From Streptomyces sp. SCSIO 30461 (GTDB taxonomy: Bacteria; Actinomycetota; Actinomycetes; Streptomycetales; Streptomycetaceae), in contig NZ_CP146101.1 in NCBI RefSeq assembly GCF_037023745.1, positions 4,332,001 to 4,396,000 on the forward strand: a stretch of DNA of 64,000 bases, in the 5' to 3' direction. Shown piece after piece: positions 35,208 to 44,295 of the stretch; position 1 is the first letter of the stretch; each line of letters opens with the position of its first letter. The position numbers were made by a program, and so were the translations under genes. The notes under the pieces are model-generated. The model was given only the letters and a program-made list of their open reading frames with translations. It was not told where the DNA came from and did no database searches.

Positions 35208-36887
35208 ATGCTCAAAGCCCCGGCCGGCGACGGCCTCTCGCAGCACGGCGCACACCGCCACACACCGCACCACTGGTGGCGGGACGCGGTGATCTACCAG
35301 GTCTACGTCCGCAGCTTCCTCGACAGCACCGGCGACGGGATCGGCGATCTGGCCGGAGTGCGCGCCGGATTGCCGTACCTCAAGAAGCTGGGTGTCGACG
35401 GGATCTGGCTGAGCCCCTTCTACCCCTCACCTCAGCACGACCACGGCTATGACGTCGCCGACTACTGCGATGTCGATCCGGTGTTCGGCGATCTCACCGA
35501 GTTCGGGCTGCTGGTCGATGACGCACACCGACTCGGTCTGAAGGTGCTGCTCGACATCGTCCCCAACCACTGCTCAAGCGAGCACGAGTGGTTCCGCGCG
35601 GCCCTCGCATCGGGGCCGGGGAGCGAGGCACGAGCCCGGTTCCACTTCGCCGAGGGACGCGGCCCCGGCGGCGACGTACCGCCGAACAACTGGCACGCGA
35701 TGTTCGGCGGGCCCGCCTGGAGCAGGGTCACCGAACCCGACGGAAGCTCCGGGCAGTGGTACCTCCACATGTTCACGCCCGAGCAGCCCGACCTGAACTG
35801 GCGCGCCCCGGAGACGGCCGCGTACTTCGAGTACGTCCTGCGGTTCTGGCTGGACCGCGGGGTGGACGGCTTCCGTATCGATGTCGCCGCCGGGCTCTAC
35901 AAGCACCCCGAACTGCCGGACTCCCCCGACCCGGAGGCCGACGCCCGCACCCGTGACTCCGTCAACCCGCTGGCGTGGAACCAGCCCGAGGTGCACGAGG
36001 TGTGGCGCCACTGGCGGTCCGTGTGCGAGCAGTACACCCTGCGGGACGGGCGCGAGCGGCTGCTGGTGGGCGAGGTCTCGGTGCCCACCGCGCGGGAGCA
36101 CGCCCGGTATGTACGCCCGGACGAACTACACCAGGCATTCTTCTTCGATCTGCTCTCGGCTCCCTGGGACGCGGAGGTATTCCGCAAGGTGATCACCGAG
36201 GCGATGCAGGACATCGCCGGCACCGGCTCCACGGTCACCTGGGTGCTCAACAACCACGACCAGGTGCGCACCGTGACCAGGTACGGGGAGTCCGGCACCG
36301 AGGGCAGCGGCCTTGGCACGGCCCGGGCGAGGGCGGCCGCGCTGCTGATGCTGGCGCTGCCCGGGGCGGCCTACGTCTACCAGGGCGAGGAGCTCGGGCT
36401 GCCCGAGGTGGTCGATCTGCCGGACGAGGTCCTCACCGACCCGATCTTCCGGCGTACGGGCAGCCGGGCCCGGATCCGCGACGGCTGCCGGGTGCCGCTG
36501 CCGTGGTCCGGACATGCCTCGCCCTTCGGCTTCACCTCGGGTGCGGAGGGCGCCAAGCCCTGGCTGCCGCAACCCGGCTGGTTCGCCGCACACGCCACCG
36601 ACCGGGCGGTCGCCGACACGCGTTCGTTCTGGCACCTCTACCGCGACGGGCTGCAACTGCGCAGGGGCCTGCCGCAGCTCGGCGAGGGGACCATGCGCTG
36701 GCTGGAGCCGGCGCCCGGGGTACTCGCCTTCGTCCGCGGCGACGGGCTGGTCTGCGCCGTCAACTTCGGCACCGCCCCCGTGCCCGCGCCCGTGTCCGGT
36801 TCCCCGCTGCTCTCCAGCGAGCCCTGCCCGAACGGCGTACTGCCCGGATCCACAGCCGCCTGGTGGACCGGCGACGGCAGTCCCTGA
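35208..36887 (+). CDS. GH13 alpha-glucosidase, AglA-like
   Basis: Cytoplasmic GH13 enzyme: WWRDAVIYQVYVRSF at the N-terminus, DIVPNHCS, DGFRIDVAAGLY (nucleophile Asp), LLVGEVSVP (acid Glu) and LNNHDQVR (third acid) are all in place. The pattern fits an oligo-1,4/1,6-glucosidase that splits imported maltose-like sugars to glucose. The ATG at 35208 is chosen; a GTG three bases earlier is equally possible. The binding-protein and permease genes start 74 bp downstream, so uptake and cleavage are probably coupled, as in agl/mal operons. Confidence 0.93.
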   Translation: MLKAPAGDGLSQHGAHRHTPHHWWRDAVIYQVYVRSFLDSTGDGIGDLAGVRAGLPYLKKLGVDGIWLSPFYPSPQHDHGYDVADYCDVDPVFGDLTEFGLLVDDAHRLGLKVLLDIVPNHCSSEHEWFRAALASGPGSEARARFHFAEGRGPGGDVPPNNWHAMFGGPAWSRVTEPDGSSGQWYLHMFTPEQPDLNWRAPETAAYFEYVLRFWLDRGVDGFRIDVAAGLYKHPELPDSPDPEADARTRDSVNPLAWNQPEVHEVWRHWRSVCEQYTLRDGRERLLVGEVSVPTAREHARYVRPDELHQAFFFDLLSAPWDAEVFRKVITEAMQDIAGTGSTVTWVLNNHDQVRTVTRYGESGTEGSGLGTARARAAALLMLALPGAAYVYQGEELGLPEVVDLPDEVLTDPIFRRTGSRARIRDGCRVPLPWSGHASPFGFTSGAEGAKPWLPQPGWFAAHATDRAVADTRSFWHLYRDGLQLRRGLPQLGEGTMRWLEPAPGVLAFVRGDGLVCAVNFGTAPVPAPVSGSPLLSSEPCPNGVLPGSTAAWWTGDGSP

Positions 36888-36961
36888 CCCCCCGTCCCCT
36901 TGTCGTTCGCACCCGCAACTCCTTTTCCCTTCACCGCCCTTGTCACCAAGGAGACCCTGTC

Positions 36962-38284
36962 ATGAAGCGACGCCTCATACTCGCGGGTTGCACCGCGCTT
37001 ACCCTGGCACTCGGCGCCACCGCCTGCGGTGGTGGTCCCGTCACCACAGCGAGCGGCGGTGGCAAGTCGCTGAACGGGCAGACCCTCACCGTCGCGGGCG
37101 TCTGGTCCGGCGCCGAGCAGAAGAACTTCCAGAAGGTGCTCGACGCCTTCAGCGCCAAGACCGGGGCCAAGACCCAGTTCGTCTCGACCGGCGACAACGT
37201 CTCCACCGTGGTGGGCAGCAAGATCGAAGGCGGCAACGCCCCCGACGTGGTGATGGTGCCGCAGGTCGGCGTGCTCCAGCAGTTCGCGAAGAACGGCTGG
37301 CTCACCCCGCTCTCCGCGACCGCGGAGAAGTCCGTCGACGCCAACTTCGCCACGGTGTGGAAGCACTACGGAAGCGTCCAGAACAAGCCGTACGGGGTGT
37401 ACTTCAAGGCCGCGCACAAGTCCACCGTCTGGTACAGCCCGGAGGCGCTGGACCAGGCCGGGGTCACACCGCCCAGGACCTACGCGGAGCTTCTCAAGGC
37501 CGGGCAGGCGGTGTCCGACTCGGGGCTCGCGGCGTTCGCGGTCGCCGGTGAGGACGGCTGGACCCTCACCGACTGGTTCGAGAACATCTACCTCTCCCAG
37601 GCGGGACCCCAGATGTACGACCGGCTCGCCGGGCACGCCGTACCGTGGACCGATCCGAGTGTGGTCAAGGCCCTCACCACACTCGGCAGGCTGTTCGCCG
37701 ACAAGCAGCTGATCGCGGGCGGCCAGAAGGGCGCCCTGAGCACGGACTTCCCCGGATCCGTGGAGAAGGTCTTCGGGCCCGAGCCCGAGGCCGGGATGGT
37801 CTACGAGGGTGACTTCGTCGCCGGTGTGGCCAAGGACCAGTTCGGCCGGAAGATCGGCGAGGACGCCGCCTTCTTCCCCTTCCCCTCGGTCGACGGCGGC
37901 GACGCGCCCGTGGTCAGCGGTGGTGACGCCGCGGTCGCCCTGGAGGACGGCAAGAACAAGAAGGCGGCCATGGCCTTCGTCGAGTACCTGGCGACGCCGG
38001 AGGCGGCGGCCGTGTGGGCCGAGGCGGGTGGCTTCCTGTCCCCCAACAAGGCGCTGGACCTCAAGTCGTACGGCGACGACACCACCCGGCGGACGGCCGA
38101 GTCACTGGTCGGCGCGGGGGACTCCGTCCGCTTCGACATGTCCGACCAGGCGCCCGCGGCGTTCGGCGGCACCAAGGGCGCGGGCGAGTGGAAGCTGCTC
38201 CAGGACTTCCTGCGCGACCCGTCGGATCCGAAGGGCACGGCGGCGAAGCTGGAGGCAGCGGCGGCCAAGGCGTACCAGGGCTGA
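36962..38284 (+). CDS. alpha-glucoside-type ABC substrate-binding lipoprotein (440 aa)
   Basis: Lipobox LALGATACGGG, then a family-1 solute-binding fold (LTVAGVWSGAEQKNFQKVLD, GGNAPDVVMVPQVGVLQQFA, VYFKAAHKSTVWYSPEAL, GMVYEGDFVAGVAKDQF). This resembles AglE, the alpha-glucoside binding protein. ATG 36962 follows AAGGAG. The two permease genes follow at once (5-bp gap). Confidence 0.92.
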   Translation: MKRRLILAGCTALTLALGATACGGGPVTTASGGGKSLNGQTLTVAGVWSGAEQKNFQKVLDAFSAKTGAKTQFVSTGDNVSTVVGSKIEGGNAPDVVMVPQVGVLQQFAKNGWLTPLSATAEKSVDANFATVWKHYGSVQNKPYGVYFKAAHKSTVWYSPEALDQAGVTPPRTYAELLKAGQAVSDSGLAAFAVAGEDGWTLTDWFENIYLSQAGPQMYDRLAGHAVPWTDPSVVKALTTLGRLFADKQLIAGGQKGALSTDFPGSVEKVFGPEPEAGMVYEGDFVAGVAKDQFGRKIGEDAAFFPFPSVDGGDAPVVSGGDAAVALEDGKNKKAAMAFVEYLATPEAAAVWAEAGGFLSPNKALDLKSYGDDTTRRTAESLVGAGDSVRFDMSDQAPAAFGGTKGAGEWKLLQDFLRDPSDPKGTAAKLEAAAAKAYQG

Positions 38285-38289
38285 CCGGC

Positions 38290-39675
38290 ATGATGACCAC
38301 CAAAGCCCCCGCACCCGCGGCGGGCCCCGCGACGGGGCCCGCCGGGGCCGCGGAATCCCGGCGCAACCCCCGCCGGCGCGCCCGCCGCCGCGGGCGGGTC
38401 ATCGCCGCGGCGTTCGTGCTGCCCGCGCTGCTGCTGCTCGGCGCGCTCGTCGTCTATCCCGTGCTGTTCTCCGTGGGACGGAGCTTCTTCGACGCCGGTG
38501 GCACGCGATTCGTCGGCGGTGGGAACTACGCTGAGATGTTCCGCGACCCCGCCACCCTCAAGGCCGTCCGCAACAGCGCCATCTGGGTCGTCGTCGCCCC
38601 CACCCTGCTCACCGGGCTCGGCCTGATCCTGGCCGTGCTGGTCGAGAAGGTCCGCTGGGCCACGGCGTTCAAGCTGCTGCTGTTCATGCCCATGGCGGTG
38701 TCCTTCCTCGCCGCGGGCATCATCTTCCGGCTCGCGTACGAGGAGGACCCCGACAAGGGTGTGCTGAACGCCGCCGTCGTGGGGGTGCACGACGCCGTCG
38801 AGGGTTCCTCCCCGTATCCGACCGCCCGCGCCCGGGACGGTCAGGGGCTGACGAGGGGACCCGACGGCTCGTACTCCACGTCGGACACGACGTCCCCGGG
38901 CGGGCGGACCCTCACCCTCGGCCTGGTCGGTGTGGCGCCGAAGGAACTGCCTGCCGGTGCGGCGCACGCACGCCCGGCGGCGGGCCTCTCGGCAGGGCCC
39001 GGTGAACTGCTGGGCGTGGTCTATCTGGACTTCGCTCCGGGGGGCGGCGGGAAGCAGGGCGCGGTGGACGCCGAGGAGAGCGGACTGCCGGAGATGACGG
39101 TCGAGGCCGTACACGACGGGCGTCCGGTCGCCACCGCCACCACCGCGTCCGACGGCTCCTTCCGCTTCCCGGGTCTGACGGCCGGTTCGTACACCGTGCG
39201 GCTGCCGGCACAGAACTTCGCCCCGCCCTACGAGGGCGTGTCCTGGCTCGGGCCCGCGCTGGTCACCCCGGCGATCATCGGGGCGTACCTGTGGATCTGG
39301 ACCGGCTTCGCAATGGTGCTCATCGGCGCGGGCCTGTCCGCCCTGCCGCGTGACACCCTCGAAGCCGCCCGGATGGACGGTGCCAACGAGTGGCAGGTGT
39401 TCCGCAGGATCACCGTGCCGCTGCTCGCCCCGATCCTGACCGTGGTCTTCGTGACCCTGGTGATCAATGTGATGAAGGTCTTCGACCTCGTCTACATCAT
39501 CGCCCCCGGTCCCGTGCAGGAGGACGCCACCGTACTGGCCACCCAGATGTGGCTGGTGTCCTTCGGCGGCGGCAACAACCAGGGGCTCGGCAGTGCGCTG
39601 GGCGTGCTGCTCCTCCTGCTCGTGATCCCGGCCATGGTCTTCAACGTCCGCCGCTTCCGCAGGAGCCAGTCATGA
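38290..39675 (+). CDS. sugar ABC permease (MalF/AglF type) with inserted extracellular beta-domain (461 aa)
   Basis: Six-helix permease with the coupling motif EAARMDGANEWQVFRRITVP (about residue 357). Between helix 3 and helix 4, residues about 150-315 form a large extracytoplasmic insert. Its second half (GVVYLDFAPGG..., GLPEMTVEAVHDGRPVATAT, DGSFRFPGLTAGSYTVRLP) has the look of an SdrD-B/carboxypeptidase-regulatory beta-sandwich. Ordinary permeases of this family are near 300 aa, so the extra length lies in this insert. MalF of enteric bacteria also carries an external loop domain, but of different sequence. The stop overlaps the next permease. Confidence 0.9.
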   Translation: MMTTKAPAPAAGPATGPAGAAESRRNPRRRARRRGRVIAAAFVLPALLLLGALVVYPVLFSVGRSFFDAGGTRFVGGGNYAEMFRDPATLKAVRNSAIWVVVAPTLLTGLGLILAVLVEKVRWATAFKLLLFMPMAVSFLAAGIIFRLAYEEDPDKGVLNAAVVGVHDAVEGSSPYPTARARDGQGLTRGPDGSYSTSDTTSPGGRTLTLGLVGVAPKELPAGAAHARPAAGLSAGPGELLGVVYLDFAPGGGGKQGAVDAEESGLPEMTVEAVHDGRPVATATTASDGSFRFPGLTAGSYTVRLPAQNFAPPYEGVSWLGPALVTPAIIGAYLWIWTGFAMVLIGAGLSALPRDTLEAARMDGANEWQVFRRITVPLLAPILTVVFVTLVINVMKVFDLVYIIAPGPVQEDATVLATQMWLVSFGGGNNQGLGSALGVLLLLLVIPAMVFNVRRFRRSQS

Positions 39676-40589
39676 GCGCCGCCGTCACCGAACCGACCGT
39701 CGCGAAGGGCTCGCCGCCGACCGGCCGCCGTACGGCCCACAGACGCCCGGGGAGCAGGCTGGGGAGGTGGCTCGGCAACGGAGTGGTGCAGGCGTTCCTC
39801 ACCGTCGTCGGTTTCGTGTGGATCACTCCGCTGGCGGGTCTGCTGCTCTCCTCGCTGCGCTCGGCGCAGGACAACGCGGGCAGCGGCTGGTGGACCGCGC
39901 TGACCTCGCCCGGGCAGTTGTCGTTCGAGAACTACTCCGCGCTGCTGGGCAACGCGGGCATGACCCGGGCCTTCTGGAACACCGTCATGATCTCGGTGCC
40001 CACGACGGCCCTGGTCATCGTGATCGCGGCGCTGGCGGGCTATGCCTTCGCCTGGCTGGACTTCCCGGGCCGGGACTGGCTGTTCCTGCTGGTGGTGGCG
40101 ATGTTGGTAGTGCCCGTCCAGGTGGGGCTGCTGCCGGTGGCCAAGCTCTTCGGCCAGTTGGGGCTGTTCGGCACCATCCCGGGTGTGGTGCTCTTCCATG
40201 TCGCCTACGGGCTACCGTTCGCCATCTTCCTGTTGCGCAACTACTTCGCCGACATCCCACGCGAGATGCTGGAGGCCGCGCGGATGGACGGCGGCGGCGA
40301 GTGGCGGATCTTCACTCGGCTGGTGCTGCCGGTGGGCCGTCCGGCGATCGCGAGCCTCGCCATCTTCCAGTTCCTGTGGGTGTGGAACGACATGCTGGTG
40401 GCACTGCTCTTCGCGGACAGCTCGTCCCAGCCGCTCACCGTGGAGCTCCAGTCACAGGTGAGGCAGTTCGGAAGCAATATCGACGTGCTTGCGCCCGGCG
40501 CATTCCTCTCACTGACCGTGCCCGTGGTGGTCTTCTTCGCCTTCCAGCGGCACTTCGTGCAGGGGGTGATGGCGGGTTCGGTCAAGTAA
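39672..40589 (+). CDS. sugar ABC permease (MalG/AglG type, 305 aa)
   Basis: Second channel subunit. Six membrane helices and the coupling loop EAARMDGGGEWRIFTRLVLP near residue 200. Starts in ATGA overlap with the first permease. No ATPase gene is present in this operon; Streptomyces sugar importers of this type usually share the MsiK ATPase made elsewhere, which I infer here too. A strong terminator follows at 40609. Confidence 0.93.
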   Translation: MSAAVTEPTVAKGSPPTGRRTAHRRPGSRLGRWLGNGVVQAFLTVVGFVWITPLAGLLLSSLRSAQDNAGSGWWTALTSPGQLSFENYSALLGNAGMTRAFWNTVMISVPTTALVIVIAALAGYAFAWLDFPGRDWLFLLVVAMLVVPVQVGLLPVAKLFGQLGLFGTIPGVVLFHVAYGLPFAIFLLRNYFADIPREMLEAARMDGGGEWRIFTRLVLPVGRPAIASLAIFQFLWVWNDMLVALLFADSSSQPLTVELQSQVRQFGSNIDVLAPGAFLSLTVPVVVFFAFQRHFVQGVMAGSVK

Positions 40590-40608
40590 CCGCACCGGGC
40601 GGTGGCAG

Positions 40609-40659
40609 CCGTCCGCCCCGTCGGTGCCTCACGGGGGTGGGCACGGGCGGGGCGGACGG
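40609..40659. terminator. bidirectional hairpin terminator between sugar operon and FAD hydroxylase
   Basis: CCGTCCGCCCCG (40609-40620) pairs perfectly with CGGGGCGGACGG (40648-40659); inside, GTGCC and GGCAC pair again. It stands between convergent genes and can end both transcripts. Confidence 0.8.
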
Positions 40660-40685
40660 TGCTGTGCGCCGGGTACCGCTGACCG

Positions 40686-42383
40686 CTAGCGGTACAGCAG
40701 CGACTTCATGGCCTTCATGAGGGCGGCCTCGGGATCGGCCTCCATCCCGGTCGAGCGCCATGCCATGAACCCGTCCGGGCGGACCACGACCGCACCGTCG
40801 GGGGCCGCGCCGTGCGACTCGGCCCAGTCGAAGCCGGCCTCGGGGATGAGATCGGCGTCCGGACCCTCACCCACGAGGTAGGCGTCGAGCGGGCAGGAGA
40901 GCCGGTCCGCCACAGTGCGCGCCGCCGCGCACCACGCCGCGCCGCCCGGTCCTGTCAGCAGCACATAAGAGCGCTCGAACAGGTCCAGCGTGGAGATCCG
41001 ACGCTGGGTGCCGGGCTTGTGCAGCCACATGTGCGGTGACCTGGCACCGGGTTCCCCGACCGGCTGGATTCCCTTGGGAACCACGGGCATGTCGGGGTCG
41101 GCCCCGATGACGGCGCCGTGCGGATAGCTGTAGCCCATCGCGACGGCGAGCATCCCTCCCGGACTGCCGCCCGGGCCACCGGCGATGCTGGGGCCGCCCG
41201 GACCACCGGGACCACCGGGACCGCCTTCGCGGCCCGCCACGGATGACGGGTCGTAGCCGGGGTGGCTGTGCTCCTCGGACCTGCTCGACGCCCGCATACC
41301 CGTGGCCCTGGCCACCGGAAGTCGCTCCGTCTCGTAGCTGTCGAGCAGCCCGGGGCCCGCTGCGCCGTCCAGCACCATGGCGAGCTTCCAGGCGAGGTTG
41401 TGCGCGTCCTGGATGCCTGTGTTGGATCCGAACGCCCCGGTGGGCGACATCTCGTGGCAGGAGTCGCCGGCGAGGAACACCCGGCCCGACGCGTAGTGCT
41501 CGGAGACCCGCTCGGCGGCGTGCCAGGGGGCCTTCCCGGTGATCTCGACGTCGATGTCCGGGGCACCGGTCGCCTTGCGGATGTGCGCGATACAGCGCTC
41601 CTCGGTGAAGTCCTCCAGCTTCTCACCCTTGTCGGGCTGCCAGGGCGCATGGAAGACCCAGTTCTCCACATTGTCCACGGGAAGCAGGGCACCGTCCGCC
41701 TCGGGGTTGGTGAGGTAGCAGACGATGAAGCGGCGGTCGCCGACGACATCCGCGAGCGCCCGGGACTTGAAGGTGACGCTGACGTTGTGGAACAGGTCGC
41801 CGAGGCCTGTCTGACCGATGCCGAGTTGCTCGCGTACGGGGCTGCGGGGGCCGTCGGCCGCCACGAGGTAGTCAGCCCGCACGACGCGGGTCCGGCCGCT
41901 GTCGCGGTCCTGGATCACCGCGGTGACGCCGTCGGCGTCCTGTTCGAACGACTTCATCTCGGTGGAGTAGCGAAGGTCGCCGCCGTTCTTGCGGGCGCAC
42001 TCCACGAGCACTGGCTCCAGGTCGTTCTGACTGCACACACACCAGCCGGAGGGGCTGATGCGGGTCAGCCCGTCGCCGGGGTCGATCTCCTTGATCAGCC
42101 ACTCGCCCTCGTCTCCTACCAGTGACGGGGTCTGGAGGATGCCGTGGTTGCCGGCGAGTGCGGACGCGGCCTCGTGGATGAGCGGTTCGGCACCCGCCAC
42201 CCTGAACAGCTCCATGGTGCGTACGTTGTTGCCGCGACCGCGCGGATGCCTCGAGGTGCTCGCGTGCCGCTCGACGAGCATGTGCCCGACGCCGAGCCGG
42301 CCCAGGAACAGCGATGTGGACAGGCCCACCAGCGAGCCGCCCACGATCAGGACCGGTACGCGGTCGTCGAAGTTTTCTTCCAT
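40686..42383 (-). CDS. FAD-dependent aromatic polyketide hydroxylase, WhiE-ORFVIII type
   Basis: 565 aa from ATG 42383, preceded by GGAGCTGGAGC. Class A flavin monooxygenase: PVLIVGGSLVGLSTSLFLGRL (FAD), AADGPRSPVREQLGI, GDSCHEMSPTGAFGSNTG (second FAD motif), and a thioredoxin-like C-terminal domain (YVLLTGPGGAAW) as in PgaE/TcmG. It should hydroxylate the polyaromatic spore-pigment scaffold using NAD(P)H and oxygen. Between the catalytic part and the C-terminal domain (about residues 385-405) lies a Gly-Gly-Pro repeat linker. It is divergent from the core genes, as whiE ORFVIII is. Confidence 0.92.
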   Translation of the reverse strand: MEENFDDRVPVLIVGGSLVGLSTSLFLGRLGVGHMLVERHASTSRHPRGRGNNVRTMELFRVAGAEPLIHEAASALAGNHGILQTPSLVGDEGEWLIKEIDPGDGLTRISPSGWCVCSQNDLEPVLVECARKNGGDLRYSTEMKSFEQDADGVTAVIQDRDSGRTRVVRADYLVAADGPRSPVREQLGIGQTGLGDLFHNVSVTFKSRALADVVGDRRFIVCYLTNPEADGALLPVDNVENWVFHAPWQPDKGEKLEDFTEERCIAHIRKATGAPDIDVEITGKAPWHAAERVSEHYASGRVFLAGDSCHEMSPTGAFGSNTGIQDAHNLAWKLAMVLDGAAGPGLLDSYETERLPVARATGMRASSRSEEHSHPGYDPSSVAGREGGPGGPGGPGGPSIAGGPGGSPGGMLAVAMGYSYPHGAVIGADPDMPVVPKGIQPVGEPGARSPHMWLHKPGTQRRISTLDLFERSYVLLTGPGGAAWCAAARTVADRLSCPLDAYLVGEGPDADLIPEAGFDWAESHGAAPDGAVVVRPDGFMAWRSTGMEADPEAALMKAMKSLLYR

Positions 42384-42554
42384 CAGTTGCTCCAGCTCCA
42401 GCCGCAGGTTGGGGGGATTGGAGTTTCCATGCCCTTGCGGGAGCGCCTCGATCTCCCCTTCACCCGCATGGTTCACACATCTCGCACCATTCGTGATGCC
42501 AGTGCATGATCGAGGCCAGGCAGCTACACCGTGTGATTGGCCTTCCATATTTGA

Positions 42555-42593
42555 CTGACGGCGTCTCCGAGGCCGGAGAAGCGACTCCGTCAG
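42555..42593. promoter_or_regulatory. compound dyad in the divergent spore-pigment promoter region
   Basis: Outer arms CTGACGG (42555-42561) and CCGTCAG (42587-42593) and inner arms TCTCCG (42564-42569) and CGGAGA (42574-42579) are nested inverted repeats. The element lies 40 bp before the first core gene and 172 bp before the hydroxylase start. It may be an operator or a leader hairpin for developmental control. Confidence 0.55.
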
Positions 42594-42632
42594 AAGTATG
42601 ACGGCCTTCGTGTCAAAGGAGATGCATAGAGC

Positions 42633-43763
42633 ATGACAACTCTCTCGGAACGGGTCTCTCAATCGGTTTTCGACGGCTCCAGGCTGCGCGTCGTACTGCT
42701 GGTGGATCTGCACGAGGCCGCGCAGCAGGATTTCCTCGCTGCGTACGAGCACATGCGGAACCAAGTCGCGTCAGTACCGGGCCATCTCAGTGACCAACTG
42801 TGCCAATCAATCGAAAACCCGTCGCAGTGGCTAATCACCAGCGAGTGGGAAAGCGCCCCACCATTCATCGAGTGGGTTAACAGTGAGGAGCACGCCGAAT
42901 TGGTACGACCACTGCATAGCTGCCTCCGGGACACGCGCTCCCTGCGTTTCAGCATCTTGCGTGAAACGGGCAAAATCCACACCGAATCCCGCCCGGCGAA
43001 ACTGGGAGGCGCCCTGCAACCCTCCCCGCGGATGGGTGATGGCAAGGTTCGCCACGCACTCACGTTCACCGTCAAGCCGGGCAGCGAGGCTACGGTTGCT
43101 CAAATCCTGGCAAACTACAAGTCACCCGAGTCACGGGTGGACGAGCATACTCGGCTACGCAGGACCACGCTGTTCATGCACGGAAATCGTGTCATTCGCG
43201 CCGTCGAGGTGGAAGGCGACCTCTTCGCTGCGCTGCGCCACGTGGCCCGTCAGCCCGAGGTCCGGGCCCTCGAAGAGGCCATCAACCCGTATCTGGAGCA
43301 ACACCGCGACCTCACCGATCAGGAATCGGCGCGAATGTTCTTCACTCGCGCGTCTCTTCCTGCGGTGCACCACTTGGCCGCCGTGGAGGAATCGAGCCCA
43401 GACACGAAGCGGCACGCATTGTACTACCCGGCTAAGCCGGGCTGCGGCATGGCGCTGGCCAGACTTCTTGCCCGCCAGGATGAGGAGGCGGCAGCCGACA
43501 CATCCTCAGCCGTCATCAGCAGTACCATCTTCCTACGTGATGACATCGTCATCAGGCTCGTCGATGTACGCGGAGGGCTCCATGCCAACCCTCTACTGGC
43601 AGGAGGAGCGCGCGGGCCCCGCAAGTTGGAGACGCTCGCACGCCTAATCGACGAACGCGCCTTCGGCTGCGATACCTCCGTGACCGAGGCGGACATGCTG
43701 CGTTTCCTCGCCAATGCCGACATGCGCTTGCTCACTGACCGCGGTGGGCCCACTCCCCAGTGA
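42633..43763 (+). CDS. fused antibiotic-monooxygenase / SchA-CurD domain protein, WhiE-ORFI type (376 aa)
   Basis: Two parts. Residues 18-110 look like an ABM monooxygenase-type ferredoxin-like domain ([38 protein letters not shown]). Residues about 135-365 match the SchA/CurD-like domain of spore-pigment clusters ([37 protein letters not shown]). Its exact role in pigment making is not known to me; the family is seen with whiE/cur/sch clusters. AAGGAGA precedes ATG 42633. Base use is less GC-rich than in flanking genes. Confidence 0.88.
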   Translation: MTTLSERVSQSVFDGSRLRVVLLVDLHEAAQQDFLAAYEHMRNQVASVPGHLSDQLCQSIENPSQWLITSEWESAPPFIEWVNSEEHAELVRPLHSCLRDTRSLRFSILRETGKIHTESRPAKLGGALQPSPRMGDGKVRHALTFTVKPGSEATVAQILANYKSPESRVDEHTRLRRTTLFMHGNRVIRAVEVEGDLFAALRHVARQPEVRALEEAINPYLEQHRDLTDQESARMFFTRASLPAVHHLAAVEESSPDTKRHALYYPAKPGCGMALARLLARQDEEAAADTSSAVISSTIFLRDDIVIRLVDVRGGLHANPLLAGGARGPRKLETLARLIDERAFGCDTSVTEADMLRFLANADMRLLTDRGGPTPQ

Positions 43764-43854
43764 ACCGCCCTTCCCGACACAGGGCGCCAACTTGCACACG
43801 CGCCCGTGTGCACACCGCGGCCTGACCTCACACGGCCACGAGGAGGAATCACTC

Positions 43855-44295
43855 ATGACTGCACGGAAACTCATCGTCGACCTCAGCGAGACTCAGCCCA
43901 ATCGGAAGCGCGGCGGCGACCTGCGCGCGATGCTGACTCCCACCACCGTGGGAGCCACAAGTGGCTTCATGGGACTCGCCATCGTGGAGCCGGGGGATCG
44001 TGTCGCTGAGCACTACCACCCGTACTCCGAGGAGTTCGTATTCGTCGTCAGTGGGACCCTCGAGGTGGACCTAGACGATGAGACATACGCGCTGCGTCCA
44101 GACCAGGGGCTGCTGATTCCCACGAACGTACGACACCGGTTCCGCAATGTAGGCAGCACTCAGGCGCGGATGGTGTTCCACCTAGGCCCGCTGGCCCCGC
44201 GCCCCGAGCTCGGACACGTAGACACCGAGGCCCCCCCGGTCAAGTTGAAGGCCGCGGAGCATCAGCCGCCCGAGCGGAGTGGGACGACTTCATGA
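43855..44295 (+). CDS. cupin protein of the spore pigment cluster, WhiE-ORFII type (146 aa)
   Basis: Single-domain cupin: [20 protein letters not shown] and [19 protein letters not shown] give the two cupin motifs with His/Glu metal ligands in place. Cupins in whiE clusters act early in pigment assembly, probably in cyclisation or oxygenation. The start is ATG 43855 after GAGGAGG; its stop overlaps the KS alpha start (ATGA), which couples the two. Confidence 0.9.
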   Translation: MTARKLIVDLSETQPNRKRGGDLRAMLTPTTVGATSGFMGLAIVEPGDRVAEHYHPYSEEFVFVVSGTLEVDLDDETYALRPDQGLLIPTNVRHRFRNVGSTQARMVFHLGPLAPRPELGHVDTEAPPVKLKAAEHQPPERSGTTS

